Shown here: piece by piece, positions 34,970 through 45,711 of the stretch
Layout of the letters: the number at the start of each line of letters is the position of its first letter
Position numbering within the stretch: the stretch's first letter is position 1
Assembly: GCA_963755695.1 (NCBI GenBank)
Contig: CAVWLB010000008.1
Coordinates: 1,488,001-1,552,000 of the forward strand
DNA: 64,000 bases
From: QHWT01 sp963755695
GTDB lineage: Bacteria; Acidobacteriota; Vicinamibacteria; Vicinamibacterales; 2-12-FULL-66-21
Reading direction: 5' to 3'
Made by a program: the position numbers and the translations under genes
Notes under the pieces: model-generated
Databases searched by the model: none
Told to the model about the DNA's origin: nothing
Seen by the model: the letters and a program-made list of their open reading frames with translations, nothing else

Positions 34970-35134
34970 CGGTCAGCGTTCTGAGCAGTCCGATCGGGCC
35001 CATGGCGCGGATCCGACGCGAACGGCATACCCGAATTCGACGAAACCGCGGGAGAGCAGCGGAAGAAACTCTATCGGGACGGCGCCCAGAACGTCAGCAG
35101 AATCGATTGAGATCCCCAGCCAGGAGCACAGGCG

Positions 35135-36380
35135 CTAGGCCAGAAGGGGCGCTTTTTTCTGATATTTCCGCTCGATATACTCGTCGACGAGCTTGCGAAA
35201 GGCCTCAGCAAGCTCGTCGTAGGTACCGCGCAGCGTCGTGTAGTGCTCGCCATCGATGAAGACGGGGCAGTTCGGCGCTTCACCGGTGCCCGGCAGACTG
35301 ATCCCGATACTGGCCGCTTTCGATTCACCAGGTCCGTTCACCACACATCCCATGACGGCGAGGGTCATCGACTCGACTCCCTCGGTACTGAGTTTTCCAC
35401 TCCGGCATGCGGAGGCGGATGTACTCCTGCGTGCGTTCGGCGAGTTCTTGGAAGGTCGTGCTCGTGGTCCGTCCGCAGCCGGGGCAGGCGGTGACGCTCG
35501 GTGAAAACGCCCGCAGGCCGAGCGCCTGCAGGATCTCGCACGCGGCGTAGACTTCTTCTCGTCGATCCCCGCCTGGCTTCGGCGTGAGCGACACGCGAAT
35601 CGTGTCACCGATGCCTTCGTAGAGCAGCACGCCGATGGCGGACGCGGACCACACCAGACCCTTCATCCCCATGCCTGCCTCGGTGAGCCCGAGATGCAGC
35701 GGTTGATCCGTCCGCCGCGCGAGCGCGCGGTAGACCGCAATCAGATCCCGCGGACGAGAGGTCTTGCACGAGATGATGATCTGATCCTTTCGGAGCCCCG
35801 ATTCGATTGCCAGCTCCGTCGACTGCAGGGCCGAAAGCACCATGCACTCGTTGATGATTTCCTCTGACGTATGGCCGAGCGCCCGATCGGTGTTTTCCTG
35901 CATCTTGGCCACGACGAGCTCCTGATTGAGGGAGCCGCCGTTGACCCCGATGCGGACCGGCTTGTTTCGATCGCGTGCAACCCTGCAGATCGTCGCGAAC
36001 TGTTCGTCGCGGCGCCGGCCGGTTCCGACATTTCCCGGGTTGATGCGGTATTTGTCGAGCGCTTCGGCGCAGGCGGGAAATCGCGTCAGCAGCAGATGAC
36101 CGTTGTAGTGGAAGTCGCCGATGAGCGGCGCGGTGACGCCGGCATCGAGCATCCGGCGCTTGATTTCCGGGACGGCGGCCGCGGCCTCCGGCAGGTTCAC
36201 CGTCACGCGCACCATCTCGGATCCCGCTTCGGCGAGCTCGATGCACTGTTGCGCGGTCGCGGCGGCATCCGCCGTATCCGTCATAGTCATCGACTGGACG
36301 ACAATCGGCGCACCTCCACCGACCTGGACGGGCCCGACACGGACGCCAACTGTTTTGTGGAGACGAACGGTGCTGATCAT
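35135..36380 (-). CDS. ispG: 4-hydroxy-3-methylbut-2-enyl diphosphate synthase, frameshifted
   Basis: Reduces MEcPP to HMBPP in the MEP pathway using a 4Fe-4S cluster. The TIM-barrel part reads VVQSMTMTDTADAAAT and YRINPGNVG, and cluster Cys residues are in TACPGCGRT and AVMGCVVNGPGESK. An extra base at about 35385 (reading strand CAGTACCGAGG) shifts the frame before the last cluster Cys; deleting it gives WKTQYEGVESMTLAVMG. The gene is normally essential, so a base-calling error is more likely than real loss. Confidence 0.9.
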
Positions 36381-36574
36381 GTGGTGCTTTGAGGACGATC
36401 ATACCATCCGTGGCGAGCCCGGCCGTCCGGCCGACCGAACCTAAGCCTCACGCGTCAAAAGACTTGTGCGAACCGTCGAGGTCCCCGGCAGGATGGCCCT
36501 TCAGGGCGTGTGTTTTGCAGCCGATATACCTGATTCGTGAACCGGGTCTCAGACGAGGCGATAAGGAGAAGGCA

Positions 36575-37588
36575 GTGAAAAAGATGATGATGCTCATGCT
36601 CCTGCTGATGCTGGCGGTCCCCGCCGCTGCGCAAACGGGGTATGGGACGCAGTCGACGGTGACCAGCTCGGACATCCAGCATCTGCAGGATCAGGTGTAC
36701 GACGCGAGCAATGACATCGCGCGCATGCGCAGCGGGGATCGCGATCGCCTGCAGACCCAGCTCGATGATGTCCGCGACGAGGTGGTGTACCTGAAAGTCA
36801 AGTTGCGGAAGGAAGGGTCGGTGAACCGCTCCGACTACAACGACGTGCGCGATCGGCTTCAGAACATCCGCAGCGAAGCCCGCGCCGACTCCACGGCGCG
36901 CCAGGGTTCGTCGTCGTGGGACACGAGCGGTACAGGAACGACCTCCACCAACAACTCCGGGTACGGCACTGGCAGTTCATCCGGTAACGGCGCAGGGTAC
37001 GGTACCGGCAGCGGCTCGGGCAGCGGCTCTTCCACCGGCTACTCCGGCGGAACATCGGATCGGCAGCCGCCACGCAACACCAGCACGCGACGCGGTGAAG
37101 TGCCGGCCGGCCAGGAGATCGACGTTCGGCTCGAGCGCGAACTGAGCTCCGACACCGCACAGGTCGAGGATCGTTTCACGGCCACTACGATGGTCGACCT
37201 GTATCAGGGGGACGAAGTGCTGATTCCCGCGGGCTCCACGATGCGGGGAGTGGTCAGCTCCGTGACCAACGCCACCCACACCCAGCGCAAAGGCAGTCTG
37301 ACCGTGTCGTTCGATCAGATCACCGTTCGCGGACGCAGCTATCCGATTCGCGGCACCGTGACCCAGGCACTCGAGAGTGAAGGGATCAAGGGCGAGCTGC
37401 CGAAGATCGGCGCGGGCGCCGGTGTCGGCGCGATTCTTGGTGGCATTCTGGGCGGCGCAAAGGGCGCACTGCTTGGAGTCCTGATCGGCGGCGGCGGCAC
37501 GATCGCGGCAACCGAAGGCAAGGACGTCAATCTCCCGGTTGGCACCGTGCTGCGCGTCAGGTTCGAGAATCCGGTCACGGTGAGATAG
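36575..37588 (+). CDS. Exported Gly/Ser-rich protein with TrbI/VirB10-like C-terminal domain
   Basis: A 337-residue protein starting at GTG 36575 behind AAGGAG. It has a short Met/Leu-rich signal peptide (MMMLMLLLMLAVPAAAQ), a helical charged region (about 30-100), then a low-complexity Gly/Ser/Thr linker with YGTGS repeats (about 110-165). The C-terminal beta domain (EVPAGQEIDVRLERELSSDT, DEVLIPAGSTMRGVVSSV) resembles the TrbI/VirB10 fold. It ends with a glycine-zipper-like GVGAILGGILGGAKGALLG. No conjugation genes are near. Envelope location is likely; function unknown. Confidence 0.65.
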   Translation: MKKMMMLMLLLMLAVPAAAQTGYGTQSTVTSSDIQHLQDQVYDASNDIARMRSGDRDRLQTQLDDVRDEVVYLKVKLRKEGSVNRSDYNDVRDRLQNIRSEARADSTARQGSSSWDTSGTGTTSTNNSGYGTGSSSGNGAGYGTGSGSGSGSSTGYSGGTSDRQPPRNTSTRRGEVPAGQEIDVRLERELSSDTAQVEDRFTATTMVDLYQGDEVLIPAGSTMRGVVSSVTNATHTQRKGSLTVSFDQITVRGRSYPIRGTVTQALESEGIKGELPKIGAGAGVGAILGGILGGAKGALLGVLIGGGGTIAATEGKDVNLPVGTVLRVRFENPVTVR

Positions 37589-37692
37589 ATGATTTGGTGA
37601 ACCGGTGATTTGGTGATTTGGTGATTGAAGAGGGTCAACGCCAATCACCAATCACCAAATCACCAATCACCAAATCACGAATTACGAATCAC
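37589..37692. repeat. Long hairpin made of facing TGATTTGG / CCAAATCA arrays
   Basis: From 37589 the sequence repeats GGTGATTTGGTGATTTGGTG; from about 37640 it repeats the exact complement CCAATCACCAAATCACC. The two arms of about 40-50 bases can pair almost completely around AAGAGGGTCAACG. It lies between convergent genes and could terminate both. This is the clearest facing pair of arrays in the window. Confidence 0.85.
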
Positions 37693-37704
37693 CCGTGCGC
37701 CACA

Positions 37705-39001
37705 CTAGGAAATCTCTTTGAACGCCGCGTGAGCGGCTCTTACGGTCCGGTCGACGTCTCTTTCCGTGTGCGCGCCGGAGAGGAACCACGCCTCGAATTG
37801 TGACGGCGGCGGATAGATCCCCCGGGCCAGCATCCCTCTGAAAAACGATCCATACGCGCGCGTATCCGCCGTCAGGGCGGATTGATAGTCGCGCACCGGC
37901 TGGGTGGTGAAAAACGGGGTCACCAGCGAGCCGAACGCGTTGACCTGGAGTGGCACTGCTGCTGCCCGTGCCGCCTCGGCAAGGCCGGCCGCGAGACGCG
38001 CGCCAAGCTTCGCAAGGTGACGGTATAGCTTCGGCGAGAGCTCCATCAGGCTCCATAAGCCGGCGGTCATCGCGAGCGGGTTCCCCGACAGGGTGCCTGC
38101 CTGGTAGACCGGCCCGGCGGGAGCCACGAGCTCCATGATCTCCGCGCGGCCTCCGTATGCGCCGACCGGCAGTCCTCCACCGATGATCTTTCCGAGGCAG
38201 GTGAGGTCAGGACGGATCCCGAACAATTGCTGCGCTCCGCCTGCCGCGGCGCGGAAGCCCGAGATCACCTCGTCGAAAACGAGCAGTATGGCTTCGCGAT
38301 CGCAGAGCGTGCGGAGGCCCTGCAGAAACCCGTCGCGCGGCGGCACGACGCCCATGTTGCCCGCAATCGGTTCGACGATCACCGCAGCGATCTGGCCGTC
38401 GTGCTCCGCAACCACACGTTCCACCGATTCGAGATCGTTGTAGCGCGCGAGCAGGGTGTCCGCGGCAGCGGCCGCGGGAACACCCGGACTGGTCGGCACT
38501 CCGAGCGTCATCGCCCCGGAGCCTGCTTGCACCAGGAACGAATCAGCGTGCCCGTGATAGCAGCCCTCGAACTTGATGATCTTGTCGCGCTTGGTTGCGG
38601 CGCGCGCAACCCGAACGGCGCTCATCGCTGCCTCGGTGCCTGAGCTGACGAACCGCACCCGCTCCATCGACGGCATCAGCATCGCCACCCGATGCGCCAG
38701 GCGCGTTTCCAGCTCGGTCGGCGCGCCGAAGCTGGTGCCGCGCTTTGCCACGTCGCCGAGGGCCTTGATCAGTCCTTTGGGCGCGTGGCCGTGAATCAAC
38801 GGGCCCCACGACATGACGTAGTCGATGTACGTGTGGCCGTCCGCGTCCTCGATCCGCGCCCCGCTGGCACGGGTCATGAACAGGGGCGTCGCGCCCACCG
38901 ACTTGAACGCGCGAACCGGGCTGTCGACTCCGCCGGGAAGGATCCGCGCCGCATGCGCGAACGAGTCGTTCAGATTGTGGATAGCGGCTGCGAGGCGACA
39001 T
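37705..39001 (-). CDS. hemL: Glutamate-1-semialdehyde 2,1-aminomutase, frameshifted near the N-terminus
   Basis: PLP enzyme making 5-aminolevulinate in the C5 tetrapyrrole pathway. The PLP Lys is in CLGKIIGGGLPVGAYGG; FVSSGTEAAMSAVRVAR, EGCYHGHAD and VFDEVISGFR are intact. Starting at the ATG at 39001 gives MSPRSRYPQSERL, then one extra base between about 38953 and 38965 before ARILPGGVDSPVRAF. The total length is one base over a multiple of three, supporting a single insertion. An alternative short start at GTG 38898 would remove the conserved PGGVDSPVRAF. Confidence 0.9.
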
Positions 39002-39021
39002 GCGATGGAAGATATCAGAAT

Positions 39022-39045
39022 CCGGCGGGTCTAAAGACCCGCCGG
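39022..39045. repeat. Perfect palindromic REP-like element
   Basis: An eleven-base arm CCGGCGGGTCT (39022-39032) and its exact complement AGACCCGCCGG (39035-39045) around AA. The core GGCGGGTCT..AGACCCGCC recurs at 43246-43265 and, degenerate, at 41826-41847, all at gene borders of the signalling block. It may act as a terminator or be a mobile REP element. Confidence 0.8.
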
Positions 39046-39060
39046 CACGTAGGCGAACGT

Positions 39061-40405
39061 CTACACCGGCAGGCGCAGCACCGCGCGGCAGCCGCGCGCT
39101 CCGTGCGGTTCTCGAGGCCCAGCGTGCCGCCGTGCGCCTCGGCGATCTGGCGGCTGAGCGCCAGACCGATGCCCGAGCCGGTCGGCTTGGTCGTGAAGAA
39201 CGGCACGAACAGGTTCGACGTGTCCGGCAGCCCGGGTCCTTCATCCTCGACGGTGAGCTGCAGGAAGCCGTCGATCGTCTTCCAGTCGATCCACACCTTG
39301 CCGCTCGTCTCGAGCGTCGCATCGACGGCGTTGCGGACGATGTTGATCAGCAGCTGTTCGAGCTGATCCGGATCGGCTTCGATCTGCGACGTCTTCGGCG
39401 GCCCGCACCTCGATCGGCAGCCGGTTCTCGAGCTCGGCGATCCGCGTGGCGAGCGGCAGGATCTGGATCGCGCCGCTGCTGCGGCTTGGGCAGCTGCGCG
39501 AGCTGCGCGTAGGCCCGCAGGAACCGTCCGAGCGCGCCCGAACGCGTTTCGATCAGGTTCAGGCCGTCCTGGATCTCCGCCGCGCGCGGGATGTCGGGTA
39601 CGCGCGAGATCATCCGCTTGATGCTGTGCGCGATCGACTTGATCGGCGTCAGCGAGTTGTTGATCTCGTGCGACAGCACGCGGACGATGCGCTGCCAGGC
39701 CTGCTGTTCTTCTTCGCGCAGCGCGCGGCTCAGGTCGGCGAAGACGAGGAGCTGATGCGGCTTGCCGTCGCGGTAGAAGGTCGATCGCCGCAGCTCCAGC
39801 CGCCCGCTGTCCGGGCCGAACGCGCCGTCGATGAGGCGCGGCGTGTCGCCGGTCAGATAGCGATCGAGCCGCAGCTCGCCGGGCGTCGCGTCCGAGCGAG
39901 ATGCGGCGGCCCGTGCTTGTTCAGCAGCCGCTCGGCGGCGGGGTTGGCGAGCACCAGCTTCTCGTCCATGTCGAAGGCGAAGACCGCGACGTCGATCGCG
40001 CCCATGACGCTGGTCAGCAGCGCCGTCGACTCAACCGCCTCCGATCGCTGCCGCTGCAGCGTGTCGCCGAGCGAGTTGATCTCCTTCATCACGAGATCGG
40101 CGGCGCTGCCCGGCTTTGCGCCGGTCCCGCGGATCGAGTAGTCCCCCTCGTGCAGCGCGCCGAGCAGGTTGGCGGCGAGATAGAGCACGCGCGTGACCAT
40201 CTGGTAGGCGGTCAGCGCGCAGCCGATCCAGACGACGAGCGACCACGGCGGCGAGCGTCCAGCGGACTTCGAAGCTGTAGTTCTGGCCCCAGACGATCCA
40301 GGCCAGCGCGACCGCCGCGGGCAGCCCGCCGAGCAGCGCCAGGCCGAGGACCGCCTGCTCGAGGCTCCAGTGCACGCGGCGCGGTGCGGTTACTCCGGAC
40401 GCCAT
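39061..40405 (-). CDS. Membrane sensor histidine kinase (NtrY-like), multiple frameshifts
   Basis: Reconstructed across several frames. Start ATG 40405 gives MASGVTAPRRVHWSLEQAV, then a hydrophobic segment (LGLALLGGLPAAVALAWIVW). A HAMP/PAS-like part follows (AIDVAVFAFDMDEKLVLANP). The HisKA motif is VLSHEINNSLTPIKSIAHS with the phosphorylated His. The ATPase boxes are VEDEGPGLPDTSNLFVPFF and GSGIGLALSRQIAEAHGG. Several indels break it. It would phosphorylate the sigma-54 regulator encoded just upstream, whose end it overlaps. Confidence 0.8.
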
Positions 40406-41779
40406 ACTGCTGCAGCCGGCGGTAGAGCGCGCTGCGGCTCATGCCGAGCTGCTGTGCGGCCAGTCGGACATCGCCATTGTGGCGCGCGAGCACCTTCTCG
40501 ATGAACACGCGCTCGGCGTCCTCGAGCGACAGGTCTGTCGGCGTGCGACGCTTTCGTCGCCGGCGCGCGGCCGCTGGAGGCCGAGGTAGCGCGCGGCAAT
40601 CGAGCGTCGCCGACGGATCAGCCATCAGCACGGCGCGCTCGATCGCTGTGCGCCAGCTCGCGGACGTTGCCGGGCCAGGTGTGCGCCTGCAGCATCGCAG
40701 CGCGTCCGCGTCGAACGCCGGCGAGCGGCTTGCGGTAGCGCGCGGCGTAATGTGCCAGGAAATGCCCGGCGAGCGCGTCGACGTCGTCGCGCCGCTCGCG
40801 CAGCGGCGGCAGGTGAATGACGACGGTGTTGAGCCGATAGAGCAGATCTTCGCGGAACCGCCCCGCCGCGATCTCCGCCTGCAGGTCGGCGTTGGTCGCC
40901 GAGAGCACGCGCACGTTGACGTAGCGCAGCCGCGACGAGCCGACGCGCTGCGATCTCGCCGGTCTGCAGCACGCGCAGCAGCTTCGCCTGCAGGCGGATC
41001 GGCATGTTCGCGATCTCGTCGAGGAAGAGCGTGCCCTCGTCGGCCATCTCGAAGCAGCCGATGCGATCGACCCGGGCGTCGGTGAAGGCTCCCTTGACGT
41101 GGCCGAACAGCTCGCTTTCCGCGATGCCTTCGGCCAGGCCGCCGGCGTTCATCGTCACGAGCGGCCTTGCCGCGGCGATCGATAGCGCGTGCAGCCACGC
41201 GGCGACGACCTCCTTGCCGGTGCCGTGCTCGCCGGTGATGAGCACGCTGGCGTCCGAGGGCGCGACCCGCTCGATCGTCTGGCGGATTTCGCCGGATGCC
41301 GGACGTCTCGCCGATGAACGCCGGCGTCGCGCCACGCTGCAGGCGCGTGTTGGCCTCCTGCAGCCGCTGGTTGCGGCGCACCGCCCGGCGCAGCTCGATC
41401 TGCGTCCGCACCGCCGCCAGCAGCCTTCTCGTCGTCCCACGGCTTCTCGATGTAGTCGCGGGCGCCGCGGCGCATCGCCTCGACCGCTCCCGCGACGCTG
41501 CTCCACGCCGTCATGACGAGGACCGGCAGCGTCGGATCCAGCGCGCGGATCCGTTCCATCAGGTCGAAGCCTTCCTGCCCCGACGTGGTGTCGCGTGTGT
41601 AGTTGAGATCGAGGAGGGCGAGATCGAAGTCGGCGGCCTCGAGCCGTTCGAGCGCCTCTGCCGGCGACCGTGCGGGAGTGACCTCGTAGCCCTCGTCGAG
41701 TCAGCAGCAAACGCAGCGCGTCGATGATGTCCTGCTGATCGTCGGCGATCAGGATTCGGATGCGAGTGGTTTCGGCCAT
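40390..41779 (-). CDS. Sigma-54-dependent response regulator (NtrC-like), multiple frameshifts
   Basis: Reconstructed across frames: a receiver (ILIADDQQDIIDALRLLLTR, then LNYTRDTTSG and RDYIEKPWDDEK), an AAA+ domain with Walker A TGEHGTGKE, the sigma-54 contact loop GAFTDA (a variant of GAFTGA), Walker B GTLFLDEIANMP and HTWPGNVREL, and a C-terminal Fis-type helix DVRLAAQQLGMSRSALYRRL. It would activate sigma-54 promoters, possibly those of the nearby transporters. The stop is probably TAA at 40390, overlapping the kinase start. Confidence 0.82.
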
Positions 41780-42058
41780 TCAAACCATGAGGCGCAAGTA
41801 AAATGCCACTCGACGGGAATCGTAGGGCGGGTCTTTAGGGGCCCGCCTCAGCGCCGGGCCTGAGGGACCAGCCTGATGCCGGGTCTGACCAGCCTTTGCC
41901 AAGGCTACGGCGGTCGGCCGAAGCGCTTCGCGCGAAGGCGGAACGGCCTGCACCCGACGGTTACCCGTCGCGCCCGCGCGACTCCAAGTCGCGTTGCCGC
42001 GACGAGAGACGATCCGGACGCGCGGAATCGATTGATCTTTTCACAGGAGACGCGTGGC
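41780..42058. other. Divergent intergenic region with REP-like palindromes
   Basis: No gene seen. It contains a degenerate copy of the GGCGGGTCT palindrome (41826-41847), a six-base-stem hairpin AGCCTT-TGCC-AAGGCT (41891-41906) and a 12-base perfect palindrome CGAAGCGCTTCG (41919-41930). Promoters for both the NtrC-like gene and the receiver-PP2C gene should lie here. ACAGGAGA before 42059 is a probable ribosome site. I could not identify a sigma-54 box. Confidence 0.55.
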
Positions 42059-43245
42059 ATGGGCCTTGTTGTTGCCCTCCCGCGCATGTTCAACATGGCC
42101 GCTGCCCGCCTGGAGACCTCCGCCAGGGTGCTCGTTGCCGACGATCAGCCCGATGTGCTCGAAGCGCTTCGCTGGCTGCTGACCGGAGAAGGCTACGAGC
42201 CTGAATTCGTCAGCTCCACCGACGCCGTCCTCGAGCGGCTGCGCGAACGGCCGTTCGATCTGCTCCTGATGGATCTGAACTATACCCGCGATACGACGTC
42301 CGGGCGAGAGGGGCTCGAGCTGATCCCGCAGGTGCGCGCGCACGATCCGTCGCATGCCGATCGTCGTCATGACCGGCTGGGGCAGCGTCGATACCGCGGT
42401 CGAGGCGATGCGGCGGGGCGCACGCAGCTTCGTTCAGAAGCCATGGGAAGACGTCGCGCTCCTCGAGATCCTGCAGCGCGAGATCGAGCGACGCGCGAGC
42501 GACGAAGCGTCGCGACGCGAAGCAGCAGCGCGAGTTCGAAGAGGCGCGGCTGATCCAGCGCGGGCTGCTGCCGACGACCATGCCGCAGACCTCCGGTCTG
42601 GCAGCTCGCCTCGTCGTGGCAGCCGGCCAACGGCGTCGGCGGCGACTGCTTCGACGCGCTGCCGTTCGGCGCCGGGGCGATCGGTCTGACGATCGCCGAC
42701 GTCGCTGGCAAGGGTGTGCCGGCGGCGCTGCTGATGTCGAACCTGCAGGCCGCGGTTCGCGCCTTCGCGCAGGACGGCGCATCGCCCTCGTCCGTCTGCA
42801 CCAGCGTGAACCGGCTGTTGTGCCGCAACATGGCGAGCGGCCGCTTCGTCACCTTCTGCTACGCCCGCATCGACGTTGCGACCGGACGTCTGACCTACGC
42901 GAACGCCGGGCACAACCCGCCGCTCCTCGTTCGTGCGGACGGCAACGATCGAAAAGCTGTCGCCGGGGGGCACGGTCCTCGGCGTTTTCACCGAGAGCAC
43001 CTACGAACAGGGAGAGTTCGCGCTGCGCCCCGGGCGATCGTCTCGTCTTCTACACCGACGGGATCACCGAAGGCCGCAACGCCGCCGGCGAGGAGTACGG
43101 CGAGGAGCCGCCTCGCCGACTGCGGCCGGGCGTCATCGCGCTCCCGACGCCGACACGATGCTCGCCGCAGGTGCTGCGCGACGTGGAGTCGTTCAACGGC
43201 GGCACCTACGAGGACGATGCGACGCTGATCGTCGCGGCATTGTAG
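42059..43245 (+). CDS. Receiver - PP2C (RsbU-type) phosphatase response regulator, frameshifted
   Basis: Reconstructed across frames. The receiver (RVLVADDQPDVLEALRWLL, LLLMDLNYTRDTTSG, then SFVQKPWED) is nearly the same in wording as that of the NtrC-like regulator. A SpoIIE/RsbU phosphatase domain follows (GLTIADVAGKGVPAALLMSN, YANAGHNPPLLV, LVFYTDGITEGRNAAGEEYG, TYEDDATLIVAAL). Such proteins control anti-anti-sigma switches. At least four indels interrupt it. The similar receivers suggest both regulators are read by the same histidine kinase. Confidence 0.78.
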
Positions 43246-43290
43246 GGCGGGTCTTTAGACCCGCCAGTTGCAGCGGACCTGAGAGTCCGC
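43246..43290. repeat. Two adjacent REP-like palindromes
   Basis: GGCGGGTCTTTAGACCCGCC (43246-43265) directly follows the phosphatase stop. A second palindrome GCGGAC-CTGAGA-GTCCGC (43273-43290) comes seven bases later. The first is the same family as 39022-39045. Together they probably form a terminator or a mobile repeat pair. Confidence 0.75.
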
Positions 43291-43307
43291 ACTACAACGG
43301 ATCACCG

Positions 43308-45711
43308 ATGGTTGCTGACCTCCGCTACGCCTTTCGCGCGCTCGCAGGGAGCCATGGATTCACCCTCGCGGCCGTACTGACGATGGCGCTCGGCATCGGC
43401 GCGAGCACGACTATCTTTACCCTTATTTACGGCGTGTTGCTCAAACCGCTTCCCTACGGCGATCCCCATCGGCTCGTAAGGCTCACCGAGGGTCGCCCCG
43501 GCTTCACGCTCAACGTCTCCTACCCCAACTTCACCGACTGGCGCGCACGGAATCACGTGTTCGAGGACATGGCGATCTTCAACACGTTGGGGACCGTCGT
43601 GATTCCAGCCGTCAGCGGTCCCGCGGACGTGTTCCCCGCAGGGCACTGCGAAGCGCGGCTCTTTTCGGTCCTCGGCCTGCGCCCCGCCCTCGGCCGGTTC
43701 TTCGTCGAGTCGGATCAACAACCGTCGGAGGCGTTGGTCGTCGTCATCAGCGATGCGTTGTGGAGGCGCCGCTTCGGGAGCGATCGCTCGGTGGTCGGCC
43801 GCGCCGTCCGTATCGACGACGATATGGCGACAATCATCGGCGTGCTGCCGCCGGACGTACGGCCGGAGAGCGTGGACGTGTGGTTCCCGATTCGCGGTTT
43901 CAGCGCCATGCAGCTCGATCGAGCGAATCATCCTGGCTTTGGGGTTGTCGCGCGGCTCCGTCGCGGGATTCACCTCGACGATGCCCGTCGGGAGATGAGG
44001 TTGATCGCTGGCGCAGCTTGAACGCGAGCACCCGGTGTCGAACCACGATATGGGCGTGTTCGTGACGCCGCTGCTCGATGCGCTGTCGGCGCGGATTCGT
44101 CCGACGCTCACGGCGCTCTCAGCAGCCGTCAACGTGCTGCTCCTCATCGCGTGCGCCAATGTCGCCAGCCTGCTCCTGGCGCGCGGGCTGGCGCGCGAGC
44201 GCGAAACCTCGATTCGCGGGGCCCTTGGGGCGACCCGTCTCCGCCTGATCAGGCTGTTCGTGATCGAGGGACTGGTGCTCGGCATCGCCGGTGGAACGGC
44301 GGGCCTGTTGCTCGCGGGCTGGGGAGTGCGGTTGCTCGAGGCGGTGCCGGGTCTGGCGCTGCCCCGGCGCGCGGATATTGCTCTCGATCCGCATGTTCTC
44401 GCGTTCGCAGTCGCGCTGGCGGTCGCCACCGCGCTATTGTTCACGTTTGCTCCGGCGATCCAGCTCTCGCGCGTCGATCTCGCGCGCGCGCTCCGGCTCG
44501 CCGGATCCCCGACAATTCGACCCCGCGATCGATGCGGCTGCGCTCGGCACTGGTCGCGATCGAGGTGGCGCTCCTCCTCGTCCTGCTTGCCGGGGCGGCG
44601 CTGATGCATCGCACGCTCGCGAACCTTGCCGGCATCGATCCCGGATTCCGCGCGGACGGACTGATCGCCGTGCAGCTCGTGCAACTGCAATCGAAATACG
44701 GCTCGAACGAAGCGCTCGTGTCGTTTGCGAAACAGGTCATCGCCGCAATCAACGAGACCGGGGGAGGCCGGCGTGCGGCGCTCGCCTGGCCGTTCGATTA
44801 CACGAGCTTCAGCTGGTCACCGAACATCAATCTTCCCGATCGTCCGTTCGCTCCAGGAGCGGAACCGGTGGCCCAGGCCGCCTCGGTGACGCCGGGTTAC
44901 TTCGAGACGATGGGCATCCGGTTCATCAAGGGCCGGAATTTCGGACCGGAGGATCGCGCTGGCGCTCCCGTCGCGGTCATCGTCAACCAGACATTCGCCG
45001 ATCGCTTCTTTCCCGGCGAGGATCCGATCGGCAGGCGAGTCAGCGGCGTGCGTATCCCGGAGATGCAGAACATGCCGATCGTCGGTGTCGTCGGCAACAC
45101 GCTCCGCGGCGGGATGCTCGGCGGGGTCACGCCGGAAATCTACGTCGTCGTACTTCCAGTTCCCGCAGGCTGGCGGAACGGTCGTCGTGCGCGCAGCTGG
45201 CGGTGATCCCCTGGGAATTCAAGGCGACATCAAAGCGCGTCTGGCATCGATCGATCCCGGCGTTGCGGTCAGCGGCATCAAGCGGCTGTCGGATCAACTC
45301 GCGGCCACCTATGGCGACCGCTCGGCGCTGTCGTGGCTGCTCGGCGTGTTCGCGACGCTCGCCCTCGGTCTCACGATCGTTGGCATCGCCAGCGTCGTCT
45401 CGTTCACCGTCGTTCAGCGCACCGAGGAGATCGGCATCCGTATGGCGCTCGGCGCGCCGTCGTCGGGTGTCATGGGACTGGTAGTTCGTGACCTGCTTGC
45501 ACCGGTCGCGCTCGGAGCCGTTTGCGGGCTCGTGTTATTGATTGCCCTGGCCGGTGTCGCGCGATCCTACGTCTTCGGCGTCTCACCCGTGGATCCTGCG
45601 TCTCTGGCGATGGCGCTGTTCGTGCTCTTCGCGGCCGCGGCCGGCGCAGCCTATCTTCCGGCACGGCACGCGACGGGGATCGACCCCTTGCGAACAATGC
45701 GGAGGTCATGA
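43308..45711 (+). CDS. ADOP-type ABC permease (MacB/FtsX family), frameshifted
   Basis: A protein of about 800 residues in the acidobacterial duplicated orphan permease family: an N-terminal MacB-type helix (HGFTLAAVLTMALGIGASTT), a periplasmic core, a first FtsX domain (NVLLLIACANVASLLLARG), a second periplasmic core (ETMGIRFIKGRNF) and a final FtsX domain (EEIGIRMALGAPSSGVMGL). Three frame changes (about 44010, 44520 and 45148) net to one extra base. These permeases are usually encoded without an ATPase gene, as here. Role unclear: possibly efflux or envelope lipid/lipoprotein handling. Overlaps the next permease (ATGA). Confidence 0.85.

Noticed and set aside
34970..35134. Short in-frame stretch (GIPEFDETAGEQRKKLYRDG) after the MATE gene
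   Set aside because: It looks protein-like but has no start codon and only about 40 codons; not enough to call a gene.
39061..43245. Calling the three signalling genes true pseudogenes
   Set aside because: Every catalytic motif is preserved despite many indels, which fits sequencing error better than decay; reported as frameshifted genes.
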